Below are positions 1-12,687 of a stretch of 64,000 nt of DNA, one piece after another (positions within the stretch are counted from its first letter, which is position 1; each line of letters begins with the position of its first letter). The stretch lies in contig OX465107.1 in assembly GCA_949987565.1 (NCBI GenBank), forward strand, positions 7,795,772 through 7,859,771. The letters run 5' to 3'. The notes beneath the pieces were generated by a model, which was not told where the DNA came from, did not search any database, and was given only the letters and a program-made list of their open reading frames with translations. Made by a program: the position numbers and the translations under genes. The DNA is from Luidia sarsii. Lineage: Eukaryota; Echinodermata; Asteroidea; Paxillosida; Luidiidae.

Positions 1-3000
1 TCACAACTGAAGCCTCTTCCACCGAAGCTAGCACGACGGACACTTCAAGTACGCTAGCTAGCACGACAGAGTCCGTCACCACTGTTGGCTCTTCAACTCA
101 AAGTTCAACAACACTCGAGTCAACGACTGAAGGCCCGACGACCGATGCAAGTACAACGGTGGCGTCGACCAGCAAACCGAGCACGACGGACACGAGTACA
201 GAGAGCTCTTCGACTCAGAGTTCTACCACACTCGAGTTCACAACTGAAGCCTCTTCCACCGAAGCTAGCACGACGGAGACTTCAAGTACGCTAGCTAGCA
301 CGACAGAATCCGTCCCCACTGTTGGCTCTTCAACCCAAAGTTCAACAACACTCGAGTCAACGACTGAAGGCCCGACGACCGATGCCAGTACAACGGTGGC
401 GTCGACCAGCAAACCGAGCACGACGGACACGAGTACAGTGAGCTCTTCGACTCAGAGTTCTACCACACTCGAGTTCACAACTGAAGCCTCTTCCACCGAA
501 GCTAGCACGACGGAGACTTCAAGTACGCTAGCTAGCACGACAGAATCCGTCACCACTGTTGGCTCTTCAACCCAAAGTTCGACAACACTCGAGTCAACAA
601 CTGAAGGCCCGACGACCGATGCCAGTACAACGGTGGCGTCGACCAGCAAACCGAGCACGACGGACACGAGTACAGAGAGCTCTTCGACTCAGATTTCTAC
701 CACACTCGAGTTCACAACTGAAGCCTCTTCCACCGAAGCTAGCACGACGGAGACTTCAAGTACGCTAGCTAGCACGACAGAATCCGTCACCACTGTTGGC
801 TCTTCGACCCAAAGTTCAACAACACTCGAGTCAACGACTGAAGGTCCGACGACCGATGCCAGTACAACGGTGGCGTCGACCAGCAAACCGAGCACGACGG
901 ACATGAGTACAGAGAGCTCTTCGACTCAGAGTTCTACCACACTCGAGTTCACAACTGAAGCCTCTTCCACCGAAGCTAGCACGACGGAGACTTCAAGTAC
1001 GCTAGCTAGCACGACAGAATCCGTCCCCACTGTTGGCTCTTCAACCCAAAGTTCAACAACACTCGAGTCAACGACTGAAGGCCCGACGACCGATGCCAGT
1101 ACAACGGTGGCGTCGACAAGCAAACCGAGCACGACGGACACGAGTACAGAGAGCTCTTCGACTCAGAGTTCTACCACACTCGAGTTCACAACTGAAGCCT
1201 CTTCCACCGAAGCTAGCACGACGGAGACTTCAAGTACGCTAGCTAGCACGACAGAATCCGTCCCCACTGTTGGCTCTTCAACCCAAAGTTCAACAACACT
1301 CGAGTCAACGACTGAAGGCCCGACGACCGATGCCAGTACAACGGTGGCGTCGACCAGCAAACCGAGCACGACGGACACGAGTACAGTGAGCTCTTCGACT
1401 CAGAGTTCTACCACACTCGCGTTCACAACTGAAGCCTCTTCCACCGAAGCTAGCACGACGGAGACTTCAAGTACGCTAGCTAGCACGACAGAATCCGTCA
1501 CCACTGTTGGCTCTTCAACCCAAAGTTCGACAACACTCGAGTCAACGACTGAAGGCCCGACGACCGATGCCAGTACAACGGTGGCGTCGACCAGCAAACC
1601 GAGCACGACGGACACGAGTACAGAGAGCTCTTCGACTCAGAGTTCTACCACACTCGAGTTCACAACTGAAGCCTCTTCCACCGAAGCTAGCACGACGGAC
1701 ACTTCAAGTACGCTAGCTAGCACGACAGATTCCGTCACCACTGTTGGCTCTTCAACCCAAAGTTCGACAACACTCGAGTCAACAACTGAAGGCCCGACGA
1801 CCGATGCCAGTACAACGGTGGCGTCGACCAGCAAACCGAGCACGACGGACACGAGTACAGAGAGCTCTTCGACTCAGATTTCTACCACACTCGAGTTCAC
1901 AACTGAAGCCTCTTCCACCGAAGCTAGCACGACGGAGACTTCAAGTACGCTAGCTAGCACGACAGAATCCGTCACCACTGTTGGCTCTTCGACCCAAAGT
2001 TCAACAACACTCGAGTCAACGACTGAAGGTCCGACGACCGATGCCAGTACAACGGTGGCGTCGACCAGCAAACCGAGCACGACGGACATGAGTACAGAGA
2101 GCTCTTCGACTCAGAGTTCTACCACACTCGAGTTCACAACTGAAGCCTCTTCCACCGAAGCTAGCACGACGGAGACTTCAAGTACGCTAGCTAGCACGAC
2201 AGAATCCGTCCCCACTGTTGGCTCTTCAACCCAAAGTTCAACAACACTCGAGTCAACGACTGAAGGCCCGACGACCGATGCCAGTACAACGGTGGCGTCG
2301 ACAAGCAAACCGAGCACGACGGACACGAGTACAGAGAGCTCTTCGACTCAGAGTTCTACCACACTCGAGTTCACAACTGAAGCCTCTTCCACCGAAGCTA
2401 GCACGACGGAGACTTCAAGTACGCTAGCTAGCACGACAGAATCCGTCCCCACTGTTGGCTCTTCAACCCAAAGTTCAACAACACTCGAGTCAACGACTGA
2501 AGGCCCGACGACCGATGCCAGTACAACGGTGGCGTCGACCAGCAAACCGAGCACGACGGACACGAGTACAGTGAGCTCTTCGACTCAGAGTTCTACCACA
2601 CTCGCGTTCACAACTGAAGCCTCTTCCACCGAAGCTAGCACGACGGAGACTTCAAGTACGCTAGCTAGCACGACAGAATCCGTCACCACTGTTGGCTCTT
2701 CAACCCAAAGTTCGACAACACTCGAGTCAACGACTGAAGGCCCGACGACCGATGCCAGTACAACGGTGGCGTCGACCAGCAAACCGAGCACGACGGACAC
2801 GAGTACAGAGAGCTCTTCGACTCAGAGTTCTACCACACTCGAGTTCACAACTGAAGCCTCTTCCACCGAAGCTAGCACGACGGACACTTCAAGTACGCTA
2901 GCTAGCACGACAGAGTCCGTCACCACTGTTGGCTCTTCAACCCAAAGTTCAACAACACTCGAGTCAACGACTGAAGGCCCGACGACCGATGCAAGTACAA

Positions 3001-6000
3001 CGGTGGCGTCGACCAGCAAACCGAGCACGACGGACACGAGTACAGAGAGCTCTTCGACTCAGAGTTCTACCACACTCGAGTTCACAACTGAAGCCTCTTC
3101 CACCGAAGCTAGCACGACGGAGACTTCAAGTACGCTAGCTAGCACGACAGAATCCGTCCCCACTGTTGGCTCTTCAACCCAAAGTTCAACAACACTCGAG
3201 TCAACGACTGAAGGCCCGACGACCGATGCCAGTACAACGGTGGCGTCGACCAGCAAACCGAGCACGACGGACACGAGTACAGTGAGCTCTTCGACTCAGA
3301 GTTCTACCACACTCGAGTTCACAACTGAAGCCTCTTCCACCGAAGCTAGCACGACGGAGACTTCAAGTACGCTAGCTAGCACGACAGAATCCGTCACCAC
3401 TGTTGGCTCTTCAACCCAAAGTTCGACAACACTCGAGTCAACAACTGAAGGCCCGACGACCGATGCCAGTACAACGGTGGCGTCGACCAGCAAACCGAGC
3501 ACGACGGACACGAGTACAGAGAGCTCTTCGACTCAGATTTCTACCACACTCGAGTTCACAACTGAAGCCTCTTCCACCGAAGCTAGCACGACGGAGACTT
3601 CAAGTACGCTAGCTAGCACGACAGAATCCGTCACCACTGTTGGCTCTTCGACCCAAAGTTCAACAACACTCGAGTCAACGACTGAAGGTCCGACGACCGA
3701 TGCCAGTACAACGGTGGCGTCGACCAGCAAACCGAGCACGACGGACATGAGTACAGAGAGCTCTTCGACTCAGAGTTCTACCACACTCGAGTTCACAACT
3801 GAAGCCTCTTCCACCGAAGCTAGCACGACGGAGACTTCAAGTACGCTAGCTAGCACGACAGAATCCGTCCCCACTGTTGGCTCTTCAACCCAAAGTTCAA
3901 CAACACTCGAGTCAACGACTGAAGGCCCGACGACCGATGCCAGTACAACGGTGGCGTCGACAAGCAAACCGAGCACGACGGACACGAGTACAGAGAGCTC
4001 TTCGACTCAGAGTTCTACCACACTCGAGTTCACAACTGAAGCCTCTTCCACCGAAGCTAGCACGACGGAGACTTTAAATACGCTAGCTAGCACGACAGAA
4101 TCCGTCACCACTGTTGGCTCTTCAACCCAAAGTTCAACAACACTCGAGTCAACGACTGAAGGCCCGACGACCGATGCCAGTACAACGGTGGCGTCGACAA
4201 GCAAACCGAGCACGACGGACACGAGTACAGAGAGCTCTTCGACTCAGAGTTCTACCACACTCGAGTTCACAACTGAAGCCTCTTCCACCGAAGCTAGCAC
4301 GACGGAGACTTCAAATACGCTAGCTAGCACGACAGAATCCGTCACCACTGTTGGCTCTTCAACCCAAAGTTCGACAACACTCGAGTCAACGACTGAAGGC
4401 CCGACGACCGATGCCAGTACAACGGTGGCGTCGACCAGCAAACCGAGCACGACGGACACGAGTACAGAGAGCTCTTCGACTCAGAGTTCTACCACACTCG
4501 AGTTCACAACTGAAGCCTCTTCCACCGAAGCTAGCACGACGGACACTTCAAGTACGCTAGCTAGCACGACAGAGTCCGTCACCACTGTTGGCTCTTCAAC
4601 TCAAAGTTCAACAACACTCGAGTCAACGACTGAAGGCCCGACGACCGATGCAAGTACAACGGTGGCGTCGACCAGCAAACCGAGCACGACGGACACGAGT
4701 ACAGAGAGCTCTTCGACTCAGAGTTCTACCACACTCGAGTTCACAACTGAAGCCTCTTCCACCGAAGCTAGCACGACGGAGACTTCAAGTACGCTAGCTA
4801 GCACGACAGAATCCGTCCCCACTGTTGGCTCTTCAACCCAAAGTTCAACAACACTCGAGTCAACGACTGAAGGCCCGACGACCGATGCCAGTACAACGGT
4901 GGCGTCGACCAGCAAACCGAGCACGACGGACACGAGTACAGTGAGCTCTTCGACTCAGAGTTCTACCACACTCGAGTTCACAACTGAAGCCTCTTCCACC
5001 GAAGCTAGCACGACGGAGACTTCAAGTACGCTAGCTAGCACGACAGAATCCGTCACCACTGTTGGCTCTTCAACCCAAAGTTCGACAACACTCGAGTCAA
5101 CAACTGAAGGCCCGACGACCGATGCCAGTACAACGGTGGCGTCGACCAGCAAACCGAGCACGACGGACACGAGTACAGAGAGCTCTTCGACTCAGATTTC
5201 TACCACACTCGAGTTCACAACTGAAGCCTCTTCCACCGAAGCTAGCACGACGGAGACTTCAAGTACGCTAGCTAGCACGACAGAATCCGTCACCACTGTT
5301 GGCTCTTCGACCCAAAGTTCAACAACACTCGAGTCAACGACTGAAGGTCCGACGACCGATGCCAGTACAACGGTGGCGTCGACCAGCAAACCGAGCACGA
5401 CGGACATGAGTACAGAGAGCTCTTCGACTCAGAGTTCTACCACACTCGAGTTCACAACTGAAGCCTCTTCCACCGAAGCTAGCACGACGGAGACTTCAAG
5501 TACGCTAGCTAGCACGACAGAATCCGTCCCCACTGTTGGCTCTTCAACCCAAAGTTCAACAACACTCGAGTCAACGACTGAAGGCCCGACGACCGATGCC
5601 AGTACAACGGTGGCGTCGACAAGCAAACCGAGCACGACGGACACGAGTACAGAGAGCTCTTCGACTCAGAGTTCTACCACACTCGAGTTCACAACTGAAG
5701 CCTCTTCCACCGAAGCTAGCACGACGGAGACTTCAAGTACGCTAGCTAGCACGACAGAATCCGTCCCCACTGTTGGCTCTTCAACCCAAAGTTCAACAAC
5801 ACTCGAGTCAACGACTGAAGGCCCGACGACCGATGCCAGTACAACGGTGGCGTCGACCAGCAAACCGAGCACGACGGACACGAGTACAGTGAGCTCTTCG
5901 ACTCAGAGTTCTACCACACTCGAGTTCACAACTGAAGCCTCTTCCACCGAAGCTAGCACGACGGAGACTTCAAGTACGCTAGCTAGCACGACAGAATCCG

Positions 6001-9000
6001 TCACCACTGTTGGCTCTTCAACCCAAAGTTCGACAACACTCGAGTCAACGACTGAAGGCCCGACGACCGATGCCAGTACAACGGTGGCGTCGACCAGCAA
6101 ACCGAGCACGACGGACACGAGTACAGAGAGCTCTTCGACTCAGAGTTCTACCACACTCGAGTTCACAACTGAAGCCTCTTCCACCGAAGCTAGCACGACG
6201 GACACTTCAAGTACGCTAGCTAGCACGACAGATTCCGTCACCACTGTTGGCTCTTCAACCCAAAGTTCGACAACACTCGAGTCAACGACTGAAGGCCCGA
6301 CGACCGATGCCAGTACAACGGTGGCGTCGACCAGCAAACCGAGCACGACGGACACGAGTACAGAGAGCTCTTCGACTCAGAGTTCTACCACACTCGAGTT
6401 CACAACTGAAGCCTCTTCCACCGAAGCTAGCACGACGGACACTTCAAGTACGCTAGCTAGCACGACAGATTCCGTCACCACTGTTGGCTCTTCAACCCAA
6501 AGTTCAACAACACTCGAGTCAACGACTGAAGGCCCGACGACCGATGCAAGTACAACGGTGGCGTCGACCAGCAAACCGAGCACGACGGACACGAGTACAG
6601 AGAGCTCTTCGACTCAGAGTTCTACCACACTCGAGTTCACAACTGAAGCCTCTTCCACCGAAGCTAGCACGACGGAGACTTCAAGTACGCTAGCTAGCAC
6701 GACAGAATCCGTCCCCACTGTTGGCTCTTCAACCCAAAGTTCAACAACACTCGAGTCAACGACTGAAGGCCCGACGACCGATGCCAGTACAACGGTGGCG
6801 TCGACCAGCAAACCGAGCACGACGGACACGAGTACAGTGAGCTCTTCGACTCAGAGTTCTACCACACTCGAGTTCACAACTGAAGCCTCTTCCACCGAAG
6901 CTAGCACGACGGAGACTTCAAGTACGCTAGCTAGCACGACAGAATCCGTCACCACTGTTGGCTCTTCGACCCAAAGTTCGACAACACTCGAGTCAACAAC
7001 TGAAGGCCCGACGACCGATGCCAGTACAACGGTGGCGTCGACCAGCAAACCGAGCACGACGGACACGAGTACAGAGAGCTCTTCGACTCAGATTTCTACC
7101 ACACTCGAGTTCACAACTGAAGCCTCTTCCACCGAAGCTAGCACGACGGAGACTTCAAGTACGCTAGCTAGCACGACAGAATCCGTCACCACTGTTGGCT
7201 CTTCGACCCAAAGTTCAACAACACTCGAGTCAACGACTGAAGGTCCGACGACCGATGCCAGTACAACGGTGGCGTCGACCAGCAAACCGAGCACGACGGA
7301 CATGAGTACAGAGAGCTCTTCGACTCAGAGTTCTACCACACTCGAGTTCACAACTGAAGCCTCTTCCACCGAAGCTAGCACGACGGAGACTTCAAGTACG
7401 CTAGCTAGCACGACAGAATCCGTCCCCACTGTTGGCTCTTCAACCCAAAGTTCAACAACACTCGAGTCAACGACTGAAGGCCCGACGACCGATGCCAGTA
7501 CAACGGTGGCGTCGACAAGCAAACCGAGCACGACGGACACGAGTACAGAGAGCTCTTCGACTCAGAGTTCTACCACACTCGAGTTCACAACTGAAGCCTC
7601 TTCCACCGAAGCTAGCACGACGGAGACTTCAAGTACGCTAGCTAGCACGACAGAATCCGTCCCCACTGTTGGCTCTTCAACCCAAAGTTCAACAACACTC
7701 GAGTCAACGACTGAAGGCCCGACGACCGATGCCAGTACAACGGTGGCGTCGACCAGCAAACCGAGCACGACGGACACGAGTACAGTGAGCTCTTCTACTC
7801 AGAGTTCTACCACACTCGAGTTCACAACTGAAGCCTCTTCCACCGAAGCTAGCACGACGGAGACTTCAAGTACGCTAGCTAGCACGACAGAATCCGTCAC
7901 CACTGTTGGCTCTTCAACCCAAAGTTCGACAACACTCGAGTCAACGACTGAAGGCCCGACGACCGATGCCAGTACAACGGTGGCGTCGACCAGCAAACCG
8001 AGCACGACGGACACGAGTACAGAGAGCTCTTCGACTCAGAGTTCTACCACACTCGAGTTCACAACTGAAGCCTCTTCCACCGAAGCTAGCACGACGGAGA
8101 CTTCAAGTACGCTACCTAGCACGACTGAATCCGTCCCCACTGTTGGCTCTTCAACCCAAAGTTCAACAACACTCGAGTCAACGACTGAAGGCCCGACGAC
8201 CGATGCCAGTACAACGGTGGCGTCGACCAGCAAACCGAGCACGACGGACACGAGTACAGAGAGCTCTTCGACTCAGAGTTCTACCACACTCGAGTTCACA
8301 ACTGAAGCCTCTTCCACCGAAGCTAGCACGACGGAGACTTCAAGTACGCTAGCTAGCACGACAGAATCCGTCCCCACTGTTGGCTCTTCAACCCAAAGTT
8401 CAACAACACTCGAGTCAACGACTGAAGGCCCGACGACCGATGCCAGTACAACGGTGGCGTCGACCAGCAAACCGAGCACGACGGACACGAGTACAGTGAG
8501 CTCTTCGACTCAGAGTTCTACCACACTCGAGTTCACAACTGAAGCCTCTTCCACCGAAGCTAGCACGACGGAGACTTCAAGTACGCTAGCTAGCACGACA
8601 GAATCCGTCACCACTGTTGGCTCTTCAACCCAAAGTTCGACAACACTCGAGTCAACGACTGAAGGCCCGACGACCGATGCCAGTACAACGGTGGCGTCGA
8701 CCAGCAAACCGAGCACGACGGACACGAGTACAGAGAGCTCTTCGACTCAGAGTTCTACCACACTCGAGTTCACAACTGAAGCCTCTTCCACCGAAGCTAG
8801 CACGACGGAGACTTCAAGTACGCTAGCTAGCACGACAGAATCCGTCCCCACTGTTGGCTCTTCGACCCAAAGTTCAACAACACTCGAGTCAACGACTGAA
8901 GGCCCGACGACCGATGCCAGTACAACGGTGGCGTCGACCAGCAAACCGAGCACGACGGACATGAGTACAGAGAGCTCTTCGACTCAGAGTTCTACCACAC

Positions 9001-12000
9001 TCGAGTTCACAACTGAAGCCTCTTCCACCGAAGCTAGCACGACGGAGACTTCAAGTACGCTAGCTAGCACGACAGAATCCGTCCCCACTGTTGGCTCTTC
9101 AACCCAAAGTTCAACAACACTCGAGTCAACGACTGAAGGCTCGACTACCGATGCCAGTACAACGGTGGCGTCGACCAGCAAACCGAGCACGACGGACACG
9201 AGTACAGAGAGCTCTTCGACTCAGAGTTCTAGCACACTCGAGTTCACAACTGAAGCCTCTTCCACCGAAGCTAGCACGACGGAGACTTCAAGTACGCTAG
9301 CTAGCATGACAGAATCCCTCACCACTGTTCGCTCTTCAACCCAAAGTTCAACAACACTCGAGTCAACGACTGAAGGCCCGACGACCGATGCCAGTACAAC
9401 GGTGGCGTCGACCAGCAAACCGAGCACGACGGACACGAGTACAGAGAGCTCTTCGACTCAGAGTTCTACCACACTCGAGTTCACAACTGAAGCCTCTTCC
9501 ACCGAAGCTAGCACGACGGAGACTTCAAGTACGCTAGCTAGCACGACAGAATCCGTCACCACTGTTGGCTCTTCAACCCAAAGTTCGACAACACTCGAGT
9601 CAACGACTGAAGGCCCGACGACCGATGCCAGTACAACGGTGGCGTCGACCAGCAAACCGAGCACGACGGACACGAGTTCAGAGAGCTCTTCGACTCAGAG
9701 TTCTACTACACTCGAGTTCACAACTGAAGCCTCTTCCACCGAAGCTAGCACGACGGAGACTTCAAGTACGCTAGCTAGCACGACAGAAACCGTCACCACT
9801 GTTGGCTCTTCAACCCAAAGTTCAACAACACTCGAGTCAACGACTGAAGGCCCGACGACCGATGCCAGTACAACGGTGGCGTTGACCAGCCAACCGAGCA
9901 CGACGGACACGAGTACAGATAGCTCTTCGACTCAGAGTTCTACCACACTCGAGTTAACAACTGAAGCCTCTTCCACTGATGCTAGCACGACGAAGACTTC
10001 AAGTACGCTAGCTAGCACGACAGAATCCGTCACCACTGTTGGCTCTTCGACCCAAAGTTCAACAATACTCGAGTCAACGACTGAAGGCCCGACGACCGAT
10101 GCCAGTACAACGGTGGCGTCGACCAGCAAACCGAGCACGACGGACACGAGTACAGAGAGCTCTTCGACTCAGAGTTCTACCACAATCGAGTTCACAACTG
10201 AAGCCTCTTCCACCGAAGCTAGCACGACGGAGACTTCAAGTACGCTAGCTAGCACGACAGAATCCGTCCCCACTGTTGGCTCTTCAACCCAAAGTTCGAC
10301 AACACTCGAGTCAACAACTGAAGACCCGACGACCGATGCCAGTACAACGGTGGCGTCGACCAGCAAACCGAGCACGACGGACACGTGTACAGAGAGCTCT
10401 TCGACTCAGAGTTCTAGCACACTCGAGTTCACAACTGAAGCCTCTTCCACCGAAGCTAGCACGACGGAGACTTCAAGTACGCTAGCTAGCACGACAGAAA
10501 CCGTCACCACTGTTGGCTCTTCAACCCAAAGTTCGACAACACTCGAGTCAACAACTGAAGACCCGACGACCGATGCCAGTACAACGGTGGCGTCGACCAG
10601 CAAACCGAGCACGACGGACACGAGTTCAGAGAGCTCTTCGACTCAGAGATTTAGCACACTCGAGTTCACAACTGAAGCCTCTTCCACCGAAGCTAGCACG
10701 ACGGAGACTTCAAGTACGCTAGCTAGCACGACAGAATCCGTCACCACTGTTGGCTCTTCAACCCAAAGTTCAACAACACTCGAGTCAACGACTGAAGGCC
10801 CGACGACCGATGCCAGTACAACGGTGGCGTCGACCAGCAAACCGAGCACGACGGACACGAGTACAGAGAGCTCTTCGACTCAGAGTTTTACCACACTCGA
10901 GTTCACAACTGAAGCCTCTTCGACAGACGCTAGCTCAACGGAGACTTCAAGCACCCTAGCTAGCACGACAGAAACCGTCACCACTGTTGGCTCTTCAACT
11001 CAAAGTTCGACAACTCTTGAGTCAACGACTGAAGGCCCGACGACCGATGCCAGTACAACGGTGGCGTCGACCAGCCAACCGAGCACGACGGACACGAGTA
11101 CAGAGACGTCTTCGACTCAGAGTTCTACCACTCTTGTGTCCACAACTGAAGCCTCTTCCACCGAAGCTAGCACGACGGAGACTTCAAGTACGCTAGCTAG
11201 CACGACAGAATCCGTCACCACAGTTGGCTTTTCAACCCAAAGTTCAACAACACTCGAGTCAACGACTGAAGGCCCGACGACCGATGCCAGTACAACGGTG
11301 GCGTCGACCAGCAAACCGAGCACGACGGACACGAGTACAGAGAGCTCTTCGACTCAGAGTTCTACCACACTCGAGTTCACAACTGAAGCCTCTTCCACCG
11401 AAGCTAGCACGACGGAGACTTCAAGTACGCTAGCTAGCACGACAGAATCCGTCACCACTGTTGGCTCTTCAACCCAAAGTTCGACAACACTCGAGTCAAC
11501 GACTGAAGGCCCGACGACCGATGCCAGTACAACGGTGGCGTCGACCAGCAAACCGAGCACGACGGACACGAGTACAGTGAGCTCTTCGACTCAGAGTTCT
11601 ACCACACTCGAGTTCACAACTGAAGCCTCTTCCACCGAAGCTAGCACGACAGACACTTCAAGTACGCTAGCTAGCACGACAGAGTCCGTCACCACTGTTG
11701 GCTCTTCAACCCAAAGTTCGACAACACTCGAGTCAACGACTGAAGGCCCGACGACCGATGCCAGTACAACGGTGGCGCCGACCAGCAAACCGAGCACGAC
11801 GGACACGAGTACAGAGAGCTCTTCGACTCAGAGTTCTACCACACTCGAGTTCACAACTGAAGCCTCTTCCACCGAAGCTAGCACGACGGAGACTTCAAGT
11901 ACGCTAGCTAGCACGACAGAAACTGTCCCCACAGATGGCTCTTCAACCCAAAGTTCAACAACACTCGAGTCAACGACTGAAGGCCCGACGACCCATGCCA

Positions 12001-12190
12001 GTACAACGGTGGCGTCGACAAGCCAACAGAGCACGACTGACACGAGTACAGAGAGCCCTTCGACTCAGAGTTCTACCCCACTCGAGTTCACAACTGAAGC
12101 CTCTTCCACAGAAGGTATCACGACGATGAATTTAAGTACGCCAGCTAGCACGACAGAAACCGTCACCACAGATGGCTCTTCAACCCAAAG
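1..12190 (+). repeat. 237-bp coding minisatellite with higher-order repeat structure
   Basis: About 51 tandem copies of a 237-bp unit, in frame (79 codons). Each copy carries recurring palindromic hexamers, for example GAGCTC, CTCGAG, GCTAGC and GTCGAC. Diagnostic variants recur in blocks. The Gln-Ile variant lies near 695, 1880, 3539, 5198 and 7094 (spacings of 5, 7, 7 and 8 units), and each time the next unit carries the Asp-Met variant. Units from about 9.1 kb onward carry more private changes, as expected at the edge of an array homogenised by unequal exchange. Confidence 0.95.
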
Positions 12191-12687
12191 TTCAACAACC
12201 CCCGAGTCCATCACACTGGAGTCGACAACACAACGCTCGACAACCGATGCCAGTGCAACTGCAGATTCGACCATCCAGTTGAGCACGACGGACAACTTTA
12301 GCACGGAGCGCTCCTCTACACCAAGTTTTACAACTCTCAATGTGACAACGGAAATCCAGACGACCGAAGCTAGCACGACGGCGTCCCCAACCACTCTGGC
12401 CAGCACGCAGATGAGCGCCTCTTCGCAGAGATCAACAACCCTCGGGTACGGCACGGTGACGTCGACGAGCGAAGGCTCGTCCACCGAAGCCAGCACTGGG
12501 AAATCCTTTACTCCACGCACTTCCCCAGCAGATTTCCCAACGGCTGCCACCTTCACCGCGTCTGATACCAGCACACCTGGAGCGTTCACTCTCTCGTCCA
12601 CTGCAAGGATTCTGACTGAGCCCTTCACGCCTGGGAATGCTTCGCTGCCATCAGACGAGCTGCCCGTCTTTGAAGTTACTGATGGAG
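1..12687 (+). CDS. Mucin giant repeat exon (5' end outside window)
   Basis: One open frame runs without a stop from the first bases to a GT donor at 12688, ending in phase 1. Up to about 12190 it is a head-to-tail array of 79-residue units rich in Thr and Ser with scattered Glu/Asp, Lys and only two or three Pro per unit. From about 12190 to 12687 the protein is still Ser/Thr-rich but non-repetitive, a spacer before the SEA domain. There is no real start codon here, so the signal peptide and first exons are upstream. One unit has an isolated Cys codon at 10386-10388. Dense O-glycosylation is inferred from composition. Confidence 0.88.

Noticed and set aside
215..12628. Many antisense open frames of 71 residues (Val/Ser-rich) and sense-strand Arg/Gln-rich frames across the mucin array
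   Set aside because: They recur with the 237-bp period and are frame shadows of the Thr/Ser codons, with no splice or start context of their own.
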